Assembly: GCA_012837865.1 (NCBI GenBank)
Contig: DUQJ01000086.1
Coordinates: forward strand, 1-51,405
DNA: 51,405 nucleotides
Reading direction: 5' to 3'
Origin: Clostridiales bacterium
GTDB taxonomy: Bacteria; Bacillota; Clostridia; Lachnospirales; Lachnospiraceae
Shown: in pieces, positions 7,997-16,544 of the stretch
Numbering within the stretch: the first letter of the stretch is position 1
How the letters are laid out: each line of letters starts with the position of its first letter
Notes under the pieces: generated by a model
What the model saw: only the letters and a program-made list of their open reading frames with translations
Told to the model about the DNA's origin: nothing
Databases searched by the model: none
Translations under genes and position numbers: made by a program

Positions 7997-8683
7997 ATGT
8001 TAGATGCAAATAAAAAAGATTATAAAAATATGATTAAAATTTTAATTATTTCTTTGGCATTACTATTTTTCTCAATATTTATATTTGGAGTGATATTAGT
8101 TTACTTCTTTCAAGTAATTAATGTTCCAATAATAATTGCCGGCACACTTGCTAGCCAGTTATCAATATTATTTTATGGATTAATATTATTAGGCAATAAA
8201 TTGTCTATAAATAAAGTAATTAATGAAGATCATTCATTTGATACATTATGGATGGGAATAAAAATAACTATTATAGTGTTATTAGTCAATTGGATAACTG
8301 GGTTTATTTTTACTCATGATGGAAACATACCTGATTCTACTCAGCAAGTACTGAACAATAAATCTTTTTTATTAACTTTTTTATTTCCTGTTATCATGGC
8401 GCCAATATGCGAGGAGTTTACATTTAGGGCTGGCCTGAAGCGTGCCTTAATGGATAGAGGCGGGTTCAATGGATTGATGTATGTAATTCTATCAAGTGTT
8501 ATATTTGGCTTGCTACACTGGCAGCCGGCGTCATCTACTGCATTAGCTCACGTAACATTAACAACATTAATGGGTGTGATATATAGCATTACATATTTAA
8601 AGACTAAAAGTATATATGTATCTATTGTAAGTCATATGTTATATAATGGGATAGTTGTTACATTAGCCTCTTTCATACAATAG
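7997..8683 (+). CDS. CPBP family intramembrane metalloprotease
   Basis: The protein (228 aa) has about six hydrophobic segments. It shows the three CPBP (Abi/CAAX protease) motifs: E139-E140-xxx-R144 in ICEEFTFR, H174 in FGLLHW, and H213 in SHMLYNG. Such enzymes bind metal within the membrane; Firmicute relatives process prenylated or peptide substrates, and some give self-immunity to bacteriocins. It starts 1 nt after the NADAR stop. There is no bacteriocin precursor next to it. Possible roles are maturation of a surface or pilus protein, or immunity; the sequence does not choose between them. Confidence 0.9.
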   Translation: MLDANKKDYKNMIKILIISLALLFFSIFIFGVILVYFFQVINVPIIIAGTLASQLSILFYGLILLGNKLSINKVINEDHSFDTLWMGIKITIIVLLVNWITGFIFTHDGNIPDSTQQVLNNKSFLLTFLFPVIMAPICEEFTFRAGLKRALMDRGGFNGLMYVILSSVIFGLLHWQPASSTALAHVTLTTLMGVIYSITYLKTKSIYVSIVSHMLYNGIVVTLASFIQ

Positions 8684-8754
8684 GTATAATATATATAAAT
8701 GCAATATGATATATCATTTAAATAAAAGTGTTAAATAATAAGGAGGAATAAAAA

Positions 8755-9795
8755 TTGAGTAAGTTAGAATTTACAATAGATGACATTTTTGGAGATAGCT
8801 TGAATTTAAAGTTAGAAAAAGAATCAAATGTTCAAGAGCCGATAGTTAACAAGGTTGACGAAAAGCCCAAATTAATAAAAGTAATGAAAGATGGAATTAT
8901 TATATTAAGTGAAGAATTAATGAATAAAGTTAAAAAGAAAAACTTGTCGGCTAGTACGATCTCATCTTTTTTTCAATGTCCTGCAGATTGGTTGATGGAT
9001 TCTTTCATATTACCACTCATAGACCACGAAGAACCTATATATTTTGTAAGAGGACACATATTTCATGATGCCATGGAGAATTTTTTTAGATTGTCTAAAA
9101 AAAACAGAAACAGAAAAACTCTTAGCCAAATAACTATGAAGGTTATAAAAGACAAATATAAAAACGTATTAAACGACAAAGAAACAATGATGTGGGTCAA
9201 AGAAGCTCTTCAAGGTTATATTGAGACAGGATTCCCTTATAAAGATGTTACAGTGGCTCAAATAATTAAAGATGAACACAAAGGACCTGAGTTAGGTGTA
9301 GAAATATTTGTTAAAGGCAAATTGGGAGACACTACAAAAAACGTAGTAGGATTTATAGATAGAGTTGACCAACAGGCTGATGGAACCTTACAAATAGTTG
9401 ATTACAAATCAGGAGGTAAAATATATCCATTTGACCCTAGTAAAGAAATTAGTGATAGTAATGATTTTGGTTACTGGAGACAACAATTAGCATATACTAT
9501 GTTATTAGAGCAGGCTGGCCATAAAGTTAGTAGGGCAATATTAGAATTCCCAATAGCAAAAGGTACCGTTGAGGTAGATGTATTTAATGAAAACTTAAGA
9601 AAGCAAGTGGAAAAAGATTTTGAGGCTGTAGATTCAGCTTTAAATAAATGTATTGAAAACAACTTCTTCCCATTCAATGGACATTTTTTCTGCAAGTGGT
9701 GCGGAATGTTAAGTCCTAACTTTAAGATTTCAAAATATGGAAATCTTAACGTAAGCTGGGCGGATCTAAGTCAATATGTAGAACATTTGCAATAA
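8755..9795 (+). CDS. PD-(D/E)XK (RecB/Cas4-like) nuclease
   Basis: Start is TTG 8755 after AAGGAGG. Residues 64-110 give the N-terminal RecB-nuclease pattern: LSASTISSFFQCPADW with C75, then GHIFHDAME with H101 and H104. The catalytic core is GFIDRVD (D202) and IVDYKSGG (D216, K218). A C-terminal FFCKWCGM gives a CxxC pair. With C75 this is three of the four Cys expected for an AddB/Cas4-type Fe-S site, so a cluster is uncertain. Family members are single-strand-directed exonucleases in recombination and repair. It opens a run of plus-strand DNA-metabolism genes with good ribosome-binding sites. Confidence 0.9.
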   Translation: MSKLEFTIDDIFGDSLNLKLEKESNVQEPIVNKVDEKPKLIKVMKDGIIILSEELMNKVKKKNLSASTISSFFQCPADWLMDSFILPLIDHEEPIYFVRGHIFHDAMENFFRLSKKNRNRKTLSQITMKVIKDKYKNVLNDKETMMWVKEALQGYIETGFPYKDVTVAQIIKDEHKGPELGVEIFVKGKLGDTTKNVVGFIDRVDQQADGTLQIVDYKSGGKIYPFDPSKEISDSNDFGYWRQQLAYTMLLEQAGHKVSRAILEFPIAKGTVEVDVFNENLRKQVEKDFEAVDSALNKCIENNFFPFNGHFFCKWCGMLSPNFKISKYGNLNVSWADLSQYVEHLQ

Positions 9796-9822
9796 TGATT
9801 AAATTAATGAGGAGGGATCTGC

Positions 9823-10155
9823 ATGGCTAGAAAAAGATTAATTCCTAAATCAAGGGAAATAATAAAAGAGGCGGCAGATATAATCAAAAATACCGAAAAT
9901 GATGAAGCTGCAATTTCATTTCTAAGAGATACACTAGAAGATGATTATCCCAATTTAGATCTGGGGAGGATGAATTTACATGAGGCTGTTAATTCATTGA
10001 ATGTGAAAGAATATAAAAAATCTACAAGCATAATGAATGTAGAAAATTTAAATGAAACACTTGGAGATTTTATTAATATCCAAAAAAATAGAAAAAATAA
10101 TAATAGTAAAAAGAATAGAAAACCCAAAACAAAAAGAAGACGTAGGAAAAAATGA
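9823..10155 (+). CDS. small basic-tailed protein, 110 aa
   Basis: GAGGAGGG precedes ATG 9823. The first 80 residues are helical and of mixed charge (with EAADIIKNTENDEAA near the start). The last 25 are almost all Lys, Arg and Asn, ending in KPKTKRRRRKK. Such a tail suggests nucleic-acid or membrane-phosphate binding. It is not in a family I recognise. It lies 27 nt after the RecB-like nuclease and 49 nt before the DnaX-like gene, so a replication or repair accessory role is a reasonable guess. Confidence 0.7.
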   Translation: MARKRLIPKSREIIKEAADIIKNTENDEAAISFLRDTLEDDYPNLDLGRMNLHEAVNSLNVKEYKKSTSIMNVENLNETLGDFINIQKNRKNNNSKKNRKPKTKRRRRKK

Positions 10156-10204
10156 TTAGTATAATAATAACAAATATTAAAACATTTAAAGGAGAGATAA
10201 TATT

Positions 10205-11281
10205 ATGAGCAATTATCAAGAATTATATAAAAAATATAGGCCAAAAGATTGGGATGGGTTAGTAGGGCAAACCGGTGTTGTTAGAGACTTAAGAAAAGAA
10301 GTGGTTAGCAATCAAATCCCTACAGCTTACTTATTTGCTGGCAAACAACATGGGTGTGGCAAAACATCAGCTGCATGGATTATGGCAAAAGCAGTTAATT
10401 GTGAGAATTTAGATAAAGAAACGGGCAATCCTTGTAATGAATGTCAAACATGTAAAAATATTGACAATAACAATCAATTGGGTGTTCATTATGTATCAAT
10501 GGCTAACAATGGCTCAGTAAAGGATGCAAATGACATCATTAGGCAAGCTCAAATGTCACAACCCATCAATAGACCGGTGTGGATATTGGATGAATCTCAT
10601 AGAATGTCTAAGGAAGCTGCGGAGGCTTGGTTAATTCCATTAGAAAGTCCTAATATGAAAGCACTATTTATATTTTGTTCTACAGAGCCAGAAAGAATGA
10701 TAGATACTGTCAAGTCTAGAGTTCAGCAAAAAAGCTTCAGAAGCATTAATGCATTAGATATTTATAAACACTTAGAAAAAATTTCACAAATTGAAAATTT
10801 AGAGCTTACTGAAGATCAATTAAAATCTGCCTCTCTTGAAGGTAATGGAAGTCTTAGAAACGCCTTACAAAACTTAGAAGTAATAGCTCGCGATGGCAAA
10901 CTTGCTGGTTCATATAAAAACAAAATATTATCAATGCTAGCAAGCAGGAACTATGTTAAATCATTAGAGGTTTCTGCAGAAATGGAATCAGAAGGGCAAG
11001 ATTACCTGCAAGCTACTCAACAACTCTATAGAGACTTTAGTGATATGTTATTATTAATTGCTGGCGCCACACCTTCAGATAACGTAGGAAATCCTAAAAG
11101 TTATTTAAAATTTGCTTCCTCAATAGGGCCACATGGTATACTTGAGGCTATCAAATTATTGGGTGACACTGTAAATACTATGGTGTACAATACTGTAGAC
11201 AATAGAATATTATTTGAGGTTTTAATGTTCAAGCTGATTGAAGTAATCAAGAAATATATAAGCACAAACACTAAAAAATAA
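10205..11281 (+). CDS. dnaX: DNA polymerase III gamma/tau-like clamp-loader ATPase (DnaX-like)
   Basis: The 358-residue protein begins YKKYRPKDWDGLVGQ, the DnaX signature. Walker A is GKQHGCGKT (46-54). The zinc-binding Cys are C66, C77, C80 and C83. Walker B is WILDESHRMS (about 127-135), and SRV at 171-173 replaces the usual SRC. Clamp loaders put the sliding clamp on DNA. The length covers the three clamp-loader domains but lacks the tau extension that binds polymerase and helicase. It is an element-encoded variant, likely specialised for replicating this element or for adapting host Pol III. It is in line with the nuclease before it and the topoisomerase subunit after it. Confidence 0.93.
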   Translation: MSNYQELYKKYRPKDWDGLVGQTGVVRDLRKEVVSNQIPTAYLFAGKQHGCGKTSAAWIMAKAVNCENLDKETGNPCNECQTCKNIDNNNQLGVHYVSMANNGSVKDANDIIRQAQMSQPINRPVWILDESHRMSKEAAEAWLIPLESPNMKALFIFCSTEPERMIDTVKSRVQQKSFRSINALDIYKHLEKISQIENLELTEDQLKSASLEGNGSLRNALQNLEVIARDGKLAGSYKNKILSMLASRNYVKSLEVSAEMESEGQDYLQATQQLYRDFSDMLLLIAGATPSDNVGNPKSYLKFASSIGPHGILEAIKLLGDTVNTMVYNTVDNRILFEVLMFKLIEVIKKYISTNTKK

Positions 11282-11302
11282 TTAAGGAGAGTTGATAGAT
11301 AT

Positions 11303-13690
11303 ATGAGTAAAAAAAAGATAACAAAAGTTGATTTTTCAAAAATTGCAGCCAATATAATCAAATCTCCCTTAGAAAACTTTGTTGAAGATAGTTATTTGCC
11401 TTATGCACATTATGTCATAATGAACCGCGCATTGATATCTGATGATGGATTAAAACCTGTGCAAAGAAGAATATTGTATGCAATGGATCAACTAGGGCTA
11501 ACAGATAAAAAGGATTATATTAAGGCAGCTCAGATAGTTGGAGAAACAATGGGTAAATACCATCCTCATGGTGACGCTAGTATTGGAGACGCCTTAGCTA
11601 GAATGGGTCAACACTTTTCTATGAGGGTGCCACTAATTGATGTACATGGATCTGTAGGATTCACTACTGGCGATGATCCGGCTGCTCCAAGGTATTGGGA
11701 GGGTAGGCCAACTGCAGCTGCTATGGAATTAACTAGGGATCTTAAAGAAGGTGCTATAGAAATAGGAGTTAACTATGATGGTAAATTTCCTGAGCCTGCT
11801 ATGTTGCCAATTAAGTGGCCTAATGGCATTATAAATGGCTCTCAAGGAATAGCTGTTGGTTATTCATCTAATATAATCCCACACAACCCAACTGAAGTTA
11901 TGAATGCTATTATAGGTTTAGTGAAAAATCCTGAGCTAACCACTGATGAAATTATGAAAATAATGCCTGGGCCAGACATGGCTACTGGTGGGGTACTAAT
12001 AGGATATGAAGGTGTTAAGGAATATTATGAAACTGGCAAAGGTACATTTTTAATTAGGGGCAAATATACTATTGTTCCAGGTGCTAGAGGCACCCATCAA
12101 ATTATATTTAGCGAGGCTCCATATCAGGTGTCTGGAGAGCAGATTGTAACAGCTATAGATAATAGTAAAAAGAGAGATAGACTTAAGGAAGTGTCCCAAG
12201 TTAAAGACTTGTCTGACATTAATAGTGGTTTTAAATTTAGTGTAGGAATAAAAGCCGGAGCAAACCCAGAAGTGGTTTTAAGAGATTTATTTAAATGGAC
12301 ACCTTTAGAACAGTCTTTCCCTGCTAATATGAATGTGTTAAAAAATGGTATACCTGTGGTAAGCCCAATGAAAGATCTATTGTCTGGATTCATAAACTTT
12401 CGCAGTGAGTGTATTGTAAATAAGGTAAAATTCAGGATTAACGATTTAGATAAAAGTGTAGAAAGGCTTTCTGGAATAATAGCAGTATTAATAGATATTG
12501 ATAAAGCAATAAAGATTATTCGCAATGCCGAAAACAATGATGTAGCTAACAAGAACTTGCAAAAACATTTTAAATTAAATGAAGAACAAGCATCTTATAT
12601 ATTATCAATGAGATTAAGAAGACTTACTAAGTCAGATTCAATAAGCATTAAAAATCAAGTGAAAGAATATAAATCTGAACTGAAACTGTTGAGAAATGTT
12701 TTGAAAGATGATGAGAAATTCAAAGAATACATGATATCTGAATTGGAATCTACTAAGGCAATTATAGCTGACAAAAGAAGAACTGTCATAAATAACAAAA
12801 CAGAAGAGGAACTCAAGAAAGAGGCTGCAGCTATCAAGAAGGCTAACGCTAGATTGAAAAAGAATGCCGATTGTTACGTTACATTATTTGCTGACGACAC
12901 AATCACAAGGACATCTGAGCCTTACAAGCAGGTCGGGTCTCCTGTCGCTATATTGACTCAAGTTGAAACTAAAACTCAAGAAAATTTAATATTTGTGACG
13001 CGAACTGGAGAAGGCTTGAGATTGCCAGTTTCATATATACCTGAAGATACTATCATAGATGTTAGTATCTCAACAGGGCTTCAATCTGGTAGTGTTGTAG
13101 GGGTTGGCAAGGACAACATCGATAAAAATAACGTTGGAATATTAGTAGTTACTACAGCAGGTGGAGTAAACGTAGTAAATGGATTCCCAGTTGCTGATAG
13201 ATTCCAAATGGTTAAATTAAAAAAAGATGAATCAATTGTAATGGGTCATTCCCTATCTAATGTAGATGTTCAAAATAAATCGCTTGTAATGGTGTCTTCT
13301 GATGGATATATATTAAATTTTCCTGTTGACCAAGTTAGGACATCTAATTATGGTGCAGGAACGGTCAGAGGAATGAATTTAAATGATGGTGAACATATAG
13401 CTGGAGCATCCGTAGCAGACAAAGATAAAGATGAAGTTGTGTCTTGCACACATCAAACAATAAAAGTTACTGCATTAAAAGATATACCTGATAGAAATAG
13501 GAACGCCAAAGGTGTTATCTTACAAAGACTCAGCAAGGAAGATGAGGTCTTAAACGCCTTTGCAAGTAGTAGAGTGATAGCAAATAAGGCTGGCAAAAGC
13601 TTAAGATTACCCATCTTGACAGATAGAGCAACATTAGGTACTAATAGAATAGGCTCTGGAATTACATTAGGACATCATGAGATGAAATAA
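11303..13690 (+). CDS. type II topoisomerase subunit A (GyrA/ParC family)
   Basis: The 795 residues span the breakage-reunion domain and a C-terminal beta-propeller. GLKPVQRRILYAM, YHPHGDASIGDALARM and RYWEGR with catalytic Tyr131 mark the family; GSQGIAVGYSSNIIPHNP is the conserved core. The enzyme cuts both DNA strands with its ATPase partner (GyrB/ParE), which is not in this window. I do not see the QRRGGKG gyrase box, so topoisomerase IV-like activity is more likely than supercoiling. At the quinolone-pocket Ser (Ser83 of E. coli GyrA) it has Ala92; the Asp87 equivalent is D96. It starts 21 nt after the DnaX-like gene. Confidence 0.93.
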   Translation: MSKKKITKVDFSKIAANIIKSPLENFVEDSYLPYAHYVIMNRALISDDGLKPVQRRILYAMDQLGLTDKKDYIKAAQIVGETMGKYHPHGDASIGDALARMGQHFSMRVPLIDVHGSVGFTTGDDPAAPRYWEGRPTAAAMELTRDLKEGAIEIGVNYDGKFPEPAMLPIKWPNGIINGSQGIAVGYSSNIIPHNPTEVMNAIIGLVKNPELTTDEIMKIMPGPDMATGGVLIGYEGVKEYYETGKGTFLIRGKYTIVPGARGTHQIIFSEAPYQVSGEQIVTAIDNSKKRDRLKEVSQVKDLSDINSGFKFSVGIKAGANPEVVLRDLFKWTPLEQSFPANMNVLKNGIPVVSPMKDLLSGFINFRSECIVNKVKFRINDLDKSVERLSGIIAVLIDIDKAIKIIRNAENNDVANKNLQKHFKLNEEQASYILSMRLRRLTKSDSISIKNQVKEYKSELKLLRNVLKDDEKFKEYMISELESTKAIIADKRRTVINNKTEEELKKEAAAIKKANARLKKNADCYVTLFADDTITRTSEPYKQVGSPVAILTQVETKTQENLIFVTRTGEGLRLPVSYIPEDTIIDVSISTGLQSGSVVGVGKDNIDKNNVGILVVTTAGGVNVVNGFPVADRFQMVKLKKDESIVMGHSLSNVDVQNKSLVMVSSDGYILNFPVDQVRTSNYGAGTVRGMNLNDGEHIAGASVADKDKDEVVSCTHQTIKVTALKDIPDRNRNAKGVILQRLSKEDEVLNAFASSRVIANKAGKSLRLPILTDRATLGTNRIGSGITLGHHEMK

Positions 13691-13699
13691 AATAAACAT

Positions 13700-13733
13700 A
13701 AGGAGCCTTAACCATAGGTTTCTTTTTGTTTAT
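13700..13733 (+). terminator. Terminator after the topoisomerase gene
   Basis: AAGGAGCC can pair with GGTTTCTT using two G-U pairs. A TTTTTGTTT tail follows. Confidence 0.55.
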
Positions 13734-13847
13734 ATAATATTATTTAATTAAATAATACATAGTATAATAAATAATATTAATTTCAATTCATATATAAAAT
13801 CATGGAAAAGGCATTCTAATGATATTTCATTGAAGGAGGTGTTAACT

Positions 13848-14699
13848 ATCTTAATAAAAAGAATAAAATCAGACTCAGGGCTTATGGGACCCACACACGC
13901 CTTAAGTGCTTTGGCATTTGCTCTTATGCTCACTTGGTTAGCAAGCGACTTTATGTTAAAAAATATAATAGGAAGCACAAATGTTGTAGTATTTATAACA
14001 GCAATTATAATAATAATTGGATCCTCACTTTCGCCAGACTTTGACGCCGTAAAAAGTACGTCTATAAACACTTTGGGAATAATAGGTATTATGCTATCAA
14101 AAATTATGAGAGCTTTTAGCTCTATGGTGCAATCCTTGATTAAAGGTCCATATGATAAGGATTCAGATCCTCACAGGGGATTTTGGCACACGTTTATAGC
14201 AGCTGGCTTAGTAGGTCTTATGGTTTCAGCCATAACAAATATTAACATTAAGATTTTTATTGTAAATAATATTACTTTAACTGTTGCGACATTGTCAGTG
14301 ATATTCATTGTTTATATTAGTATTCAACTTGTTTTAGCTAGCTTATTTAAAGGATTTTACAAAAAAACAAAGAACAAATTTATTGGTGGCTTAATAATGA
14401 GTGGTGTTAGCATGCTATCAACAGTTATGTTAGTTTTTTCTTTACCAGCTGACTTGAGTTACTCATGGGTGGGAGCTGCAGTTACCTTTGGATGGATAAC
14501 ACATTTATTGGGAGATATGTTGACAGTCTCTGGCGTTCCTATATTATTTCCTATTAAATTTAAAGGCAAAAGATGGTGGAACTTTAGATTCCCATTAGGT
14601 ATAAAAGCAGGTGGCTATATTGAAAAAACCTTGTTGATTCCAGTGTTTATCATAATAATTATATTTTCATTATTCAAAGTGATTCCAATATTAAATTAA
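13848..14699 (+). CDS. YdjM/DUF457-like membrane protein (putative metal-dependent hydrolase), likely non-AUG start
   Basis: The AAGGAGG at 13833-13839 lies inside the frame, so the TTG at 13830 cannot be the start. The codon at proper spacing is ATC 13848; the first in-frame ATG is over ten codons later, at MGPTHA. Starting at ATC gives (M)LIKRIKSDSGLMGPTHA, close to the N-termini of the two Flp-like pilins here (IIKRMKSDKA, VKNKMKSDRG). The rest has several membrane segments and YdjM-type motifs: GPTHALSA, SPDFD, DPHRGFWHT, and WITHLLGDMLTVSGVPILFP. These His/Asp sites suggest a metal-bound membrane hydrolase. The substrate is unknown. If the start is wrong, the protein begins at MGPTHA. 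Confidence 0.8.
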   Translation: MLIKRIKSDSGLMGPTHALSALAFALMLTWLASDFMLKNIIGSTNVVVFITAIIIIIGSSLSPDFDAVKSTSINTLGIIGIMLSKIMRAFSSMVQSLIKGPYDKDSDPHRGFWHTFIAAGLVGLMVSAITNINIKIFIVNNITLTVATLSVIFIVYISIQLVLASLFKGFYKKTKNKFIGGLIMSGVSMLSTVMLVFSLPADLSYSWVGAAVTFGWITHLLGDMLTVSGVPILFPIKFKGKRWWNFRFPLGIKAGGYIEKTLLIPVFIIIIIFSLFKVIPILN

Positions 14700-14716
14700 G
14701 ACAAGGAGGATATATC

Positions 14717-14959
14717 ATGAAGTTGCCACAACTACCACAATTAGACCTAGATAAAGAGAGAGATCTAGATAAAAAGAGCAGTAAAATTGACAAAAAATTT
14801 GACCAAAATAAACAAAAAAAAGCAAAAATATTGCGACCCAAAATACCTAAATCTCAATACGATGCAGAAGGAAATCCAATATTAACAGTTCCAGATCTCA
14901 ATGATATTGAATTAAATAATGAAATTGATAAATATTTTGGTATATATGAGGAGGATTAA
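14717..14959 (+). CDS. small charged protein, 80 aa
   Basis: AAGGAGG precedes ATG 14717. The protein is very rich in Lys and Asp and has no membrane segment. A first half of LD.D.ER..DLDKK repeats probably forms a helix. The second half, Pro-rich then acidic, ends YFGIYEED. I do not recognise it. It lies between the YdjM-like membrane protein and a small membrane protein, and its last codons contain the ribosome-binding site of the next gene (2-nt gap), so the two are translated together. Confidence 0.7.
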   Translation: MKLPQLPQLDLDKERDLDKKSSKIDKKFDQNKQKKAKILRPKIPKSQYDAEGNPILTVPDLNDIELNNEIDKYFGIYEED

Positions 14960-14961
14960 TT

Positions 14962-15168
14962 ATGAGAAGACGAAAAGGAGGAGCAATGGGGAATGTAGTT
15001 ACTATATTTATTGGCCTTGTATTGTTCGGAATATTCCTAGCAGTGTTAAATCAATTTGGAGGCGATTTAGGGGCGTTGTTTCAATGGTTATTAAACGGCA
15101 CTTGGAATTTTATTACATCAGTGAGAGATTCAATATCTAGTTGGAGCACATTTCAAAGATTGTTTTAG
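14962..15168 (+). CDS. small membrane protein, 68 aa
   Basis: The AGGAGG inside the end of the previous gene serves ATG 14962. A basic start (MRRRKGG) is followed by one strong membrane segment (VVTIFIGLVLFGIFLAVL) and an amphipathic C-terminus. The layout suggests a single-pass inner-membrane protein with the N-terminus inside. The family is unknown. It ends at a terminator, closing the operon that begins with the YdjM-like gene. A role with the pilus or transfer machine is possible from context only. Confidence 0.7.
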   Translation: MRRRKGGAMGNVVTIFIGLVLFGIFLAVLNQFGGDLGALFQWLLNGTWNFITSVRDSISSWSTFQRLF

Positions 15169-15184
15169 GACAATCTTTTTTTTA
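15155..15184 (+). terminator. Terminator after the small membrane protein
   Basis: AAAGATTGT pairs with ACAATCTTT, with the stop codon in the loop and a run of T after it. Confidence 0.8.
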
Positions 15185-15192
15185 TTTAAACA

Positions 15193-15221
15193 TTGACATC
15201 TTGTTGTTAATATGGTATAAT
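15193..15221 (+). promoter_or_regulatory. Strong sigma-A-type promoter
   Basis: TTGACA at 15193-15198 and TATAAT at 15216-15221, 17 nt apart, stand upstream of the gene at 15264. Confidence 0.8.
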
Positions 15222-15263
15222 ATACATATATAATCAATGAATAAATTTGAGGAGGAACAACAC

Positions 15264-16139
15264 ATGAGAGAACTAAGGGAAAAGTGGATAAATGACTTCA
15301 CATCATTAGGAGTCCCTGTTAAATCAGAGGGTAACACGATGGTTCGACCTGAAACTAGAACAAGCATAGCAATTGGTAAAGTTGAGAATTTAAGTGAGGC
15401 TGGCAAAAATAATTTAAAATTAACTATCAAGGTGCCTGGCGCTAAATATGATTTTTCGGGATTTTTAAATGATAACTCGCCAGTTTCAAGTTTACTTAAA
15501 CAAGCTAAGGAAAAAAATGTTCCAATTGCAGTTAGATTTGAAAAGAAAAGAAAGAAAGGTATTAGTCCTAGTATAAAGATACAAGAGTTAATTAAGGATT
15601 CTAACACGGCTAGAGATAGCATTGTAAATATAGTTGCTGGGATTTATAACTTTAATAATTCAGAATGGATTTTAACTGATGACGCCGTAAGTAATCCAAA
15701 AGAGGACCCAGAAAACATACAGAGAGAGCTTGATAACGCCTCTTACAGCACATCTAACTTTTTTAATAGTGGACAGAAAAAGATTCAAACTACCGATGCA
15801 GACTGGAAAACAAATCATTTAATATCTATGTTCACCTATGGTAGTGAGCATAATCTAGACAATGAAATAGGTTTAGAAACTAAGGCAATCAAAGTGCTTG
15901 CATCTTATATGTTAGCCGCTTGTGATAAAGTTCAAATGACAGCGCTTGGTATTGAAGCCCCTAATTATAGTGATTATTCACACACTAAGGCTAGGGGGAT
16001 GTTATTCTCATGGATGAGAATTAATCCTTTGTCTATAGAAATCATGGGTGCAAAAGGTGGATTCAGCGAATGGATAAATAGATTCATTGAAGAAAGTGTT
16101 GAGATTTGGGAATGGGCTAAAACTGAATCTACAAAGTGA
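15264..16139 (+). CDS. hypothetical protein, 291 aa, possible OB-fold-like N-terminus
   Basis: The GAGGAGG at 15249-15255 sets ATG 15264 as the start; the in-frame ATG at 15237 lies upstream of that site. Residues about 30-105 alternate in a beta pattern (IAIGKVENLSE, KLTIKVPGAKY, PIAVRFEKKRKKG) that could be a small beta-barrel; this is weak inference. The C-terminal half is helical with several Trp (RMLFSWM-type and EIWEWAKTE segments). No catalytic motif is seen. It has its own strong promoter and is a single-gene unit before the IS605-like hairpins. A DNA-binding role is possible but not shown. Confidence 0.75.
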   Translation: MRELREKWINDFTSLGVPVKSEGNTMVRPETRTSIAIGKVENLSEAGKNNLKLTIKVPGAKYDFSGFLNDNSPVSSLLKQAKEKNVPIAVRFEKKRKKGISPSIKIQELIKDSNTARDSIVNIVAGIYNFNNSEWILTDDAVSNPKEDPENIQRELDNASYSTSNFFNSGQKKIQTTDADWKTNHLISMFTYGSEHNLDNEIGLETKAIKVLASYMLAACDKVQMTALGIEAPNYSDYSHTKARGMLFSWMRINPLSIEIMGAKGGFSEWINRFIEESVEIWEWAKTESTK

Positions 16140-16154
16140 TAAATAATTAGTAAT

Positions 16155-16232
16155 TTTATCAGCAATGAGCAAGAAGACACCGACCTCAAGCATTTTGCCA
16201 AGCAAAATGGTAGGTGGGTGATGAATTGCTCC
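16155..16232 (+). repeat. IS200/IS605-type right-end hairpin, copy A
   Basis: AGCAATGAGCAAGAAGAC is followed by a hairpin at 16178-16220: CACCGACCT with AGGTGGGTG, and inner CATTTTGC with GCAAAATG. Related copies are at 16334-16389, 40861-40904 (minus) and 51131-51213. The form resembles the right end of TnpB-bearing elements, which also forms the omega-RNA scaffold. No tnpB is present. Confidence 0.6.
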
Positions 16233-16280
16233 ACTTTGATTACTTACTTCTATTGATATAATAACATTATAATATTAAAT

Positions 16281-16395
16281 CAACCGTGGGAAGCACGGGG
16301 CTAGTCTGTTTATGCTGTGATGAACCAATGTCACTCGAGCAGAAACACCGACCTCAAACATTTTGCAAAGCAAAATGGTAGGTGGGTGAGTCTTC
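16281..16395 (+). mobile_element. IS605-type right end / omega-RNA-like element, copy B (no tnpB)
   Basis: This is the fullest copy. A CCGTG-GGAAG-CACGG hairpin (16284-16298) is followed by a linker with TGAACCAATGTCACTC and AGCAGAAA, and then the terminal hairpin CACCGACCT...AGGTGGGTG. The order (short hairpin, pseudoknot-prone linker, GC-rich terminal hairpin) resembles omega-RNA right ends of IS200/IS605 elements as I remember them. No tnpA or tnpB frame borders it, so it is a solo end, a relic or a stand-alone RNA. Confidence 0.55.
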
Positions 16396-16425
16396 ATATT
16401 ACAAAAACTTAAAAGTTTGTGATTA

Positions 16426-16457
16426 GCAAAAAGAGCATATATTGATGCTCTTTTTGC
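16426..16457. terminator. Strong terminator hairpin
   Basis: GCAAAAAGAGCAT pairs with ATGCTCTTTTTGC. It lies just after omega-RNA-like copy B and would end a transcript of it. Confidence 0.8.
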
Positions 16458-16544
16458 AATATTAATGTTAATTTGATATTCATTTATAAAGCACTAATCT
16501 TAATGATATAACAGCATGACAAATCTAGTATAAAGGAGACAAAT

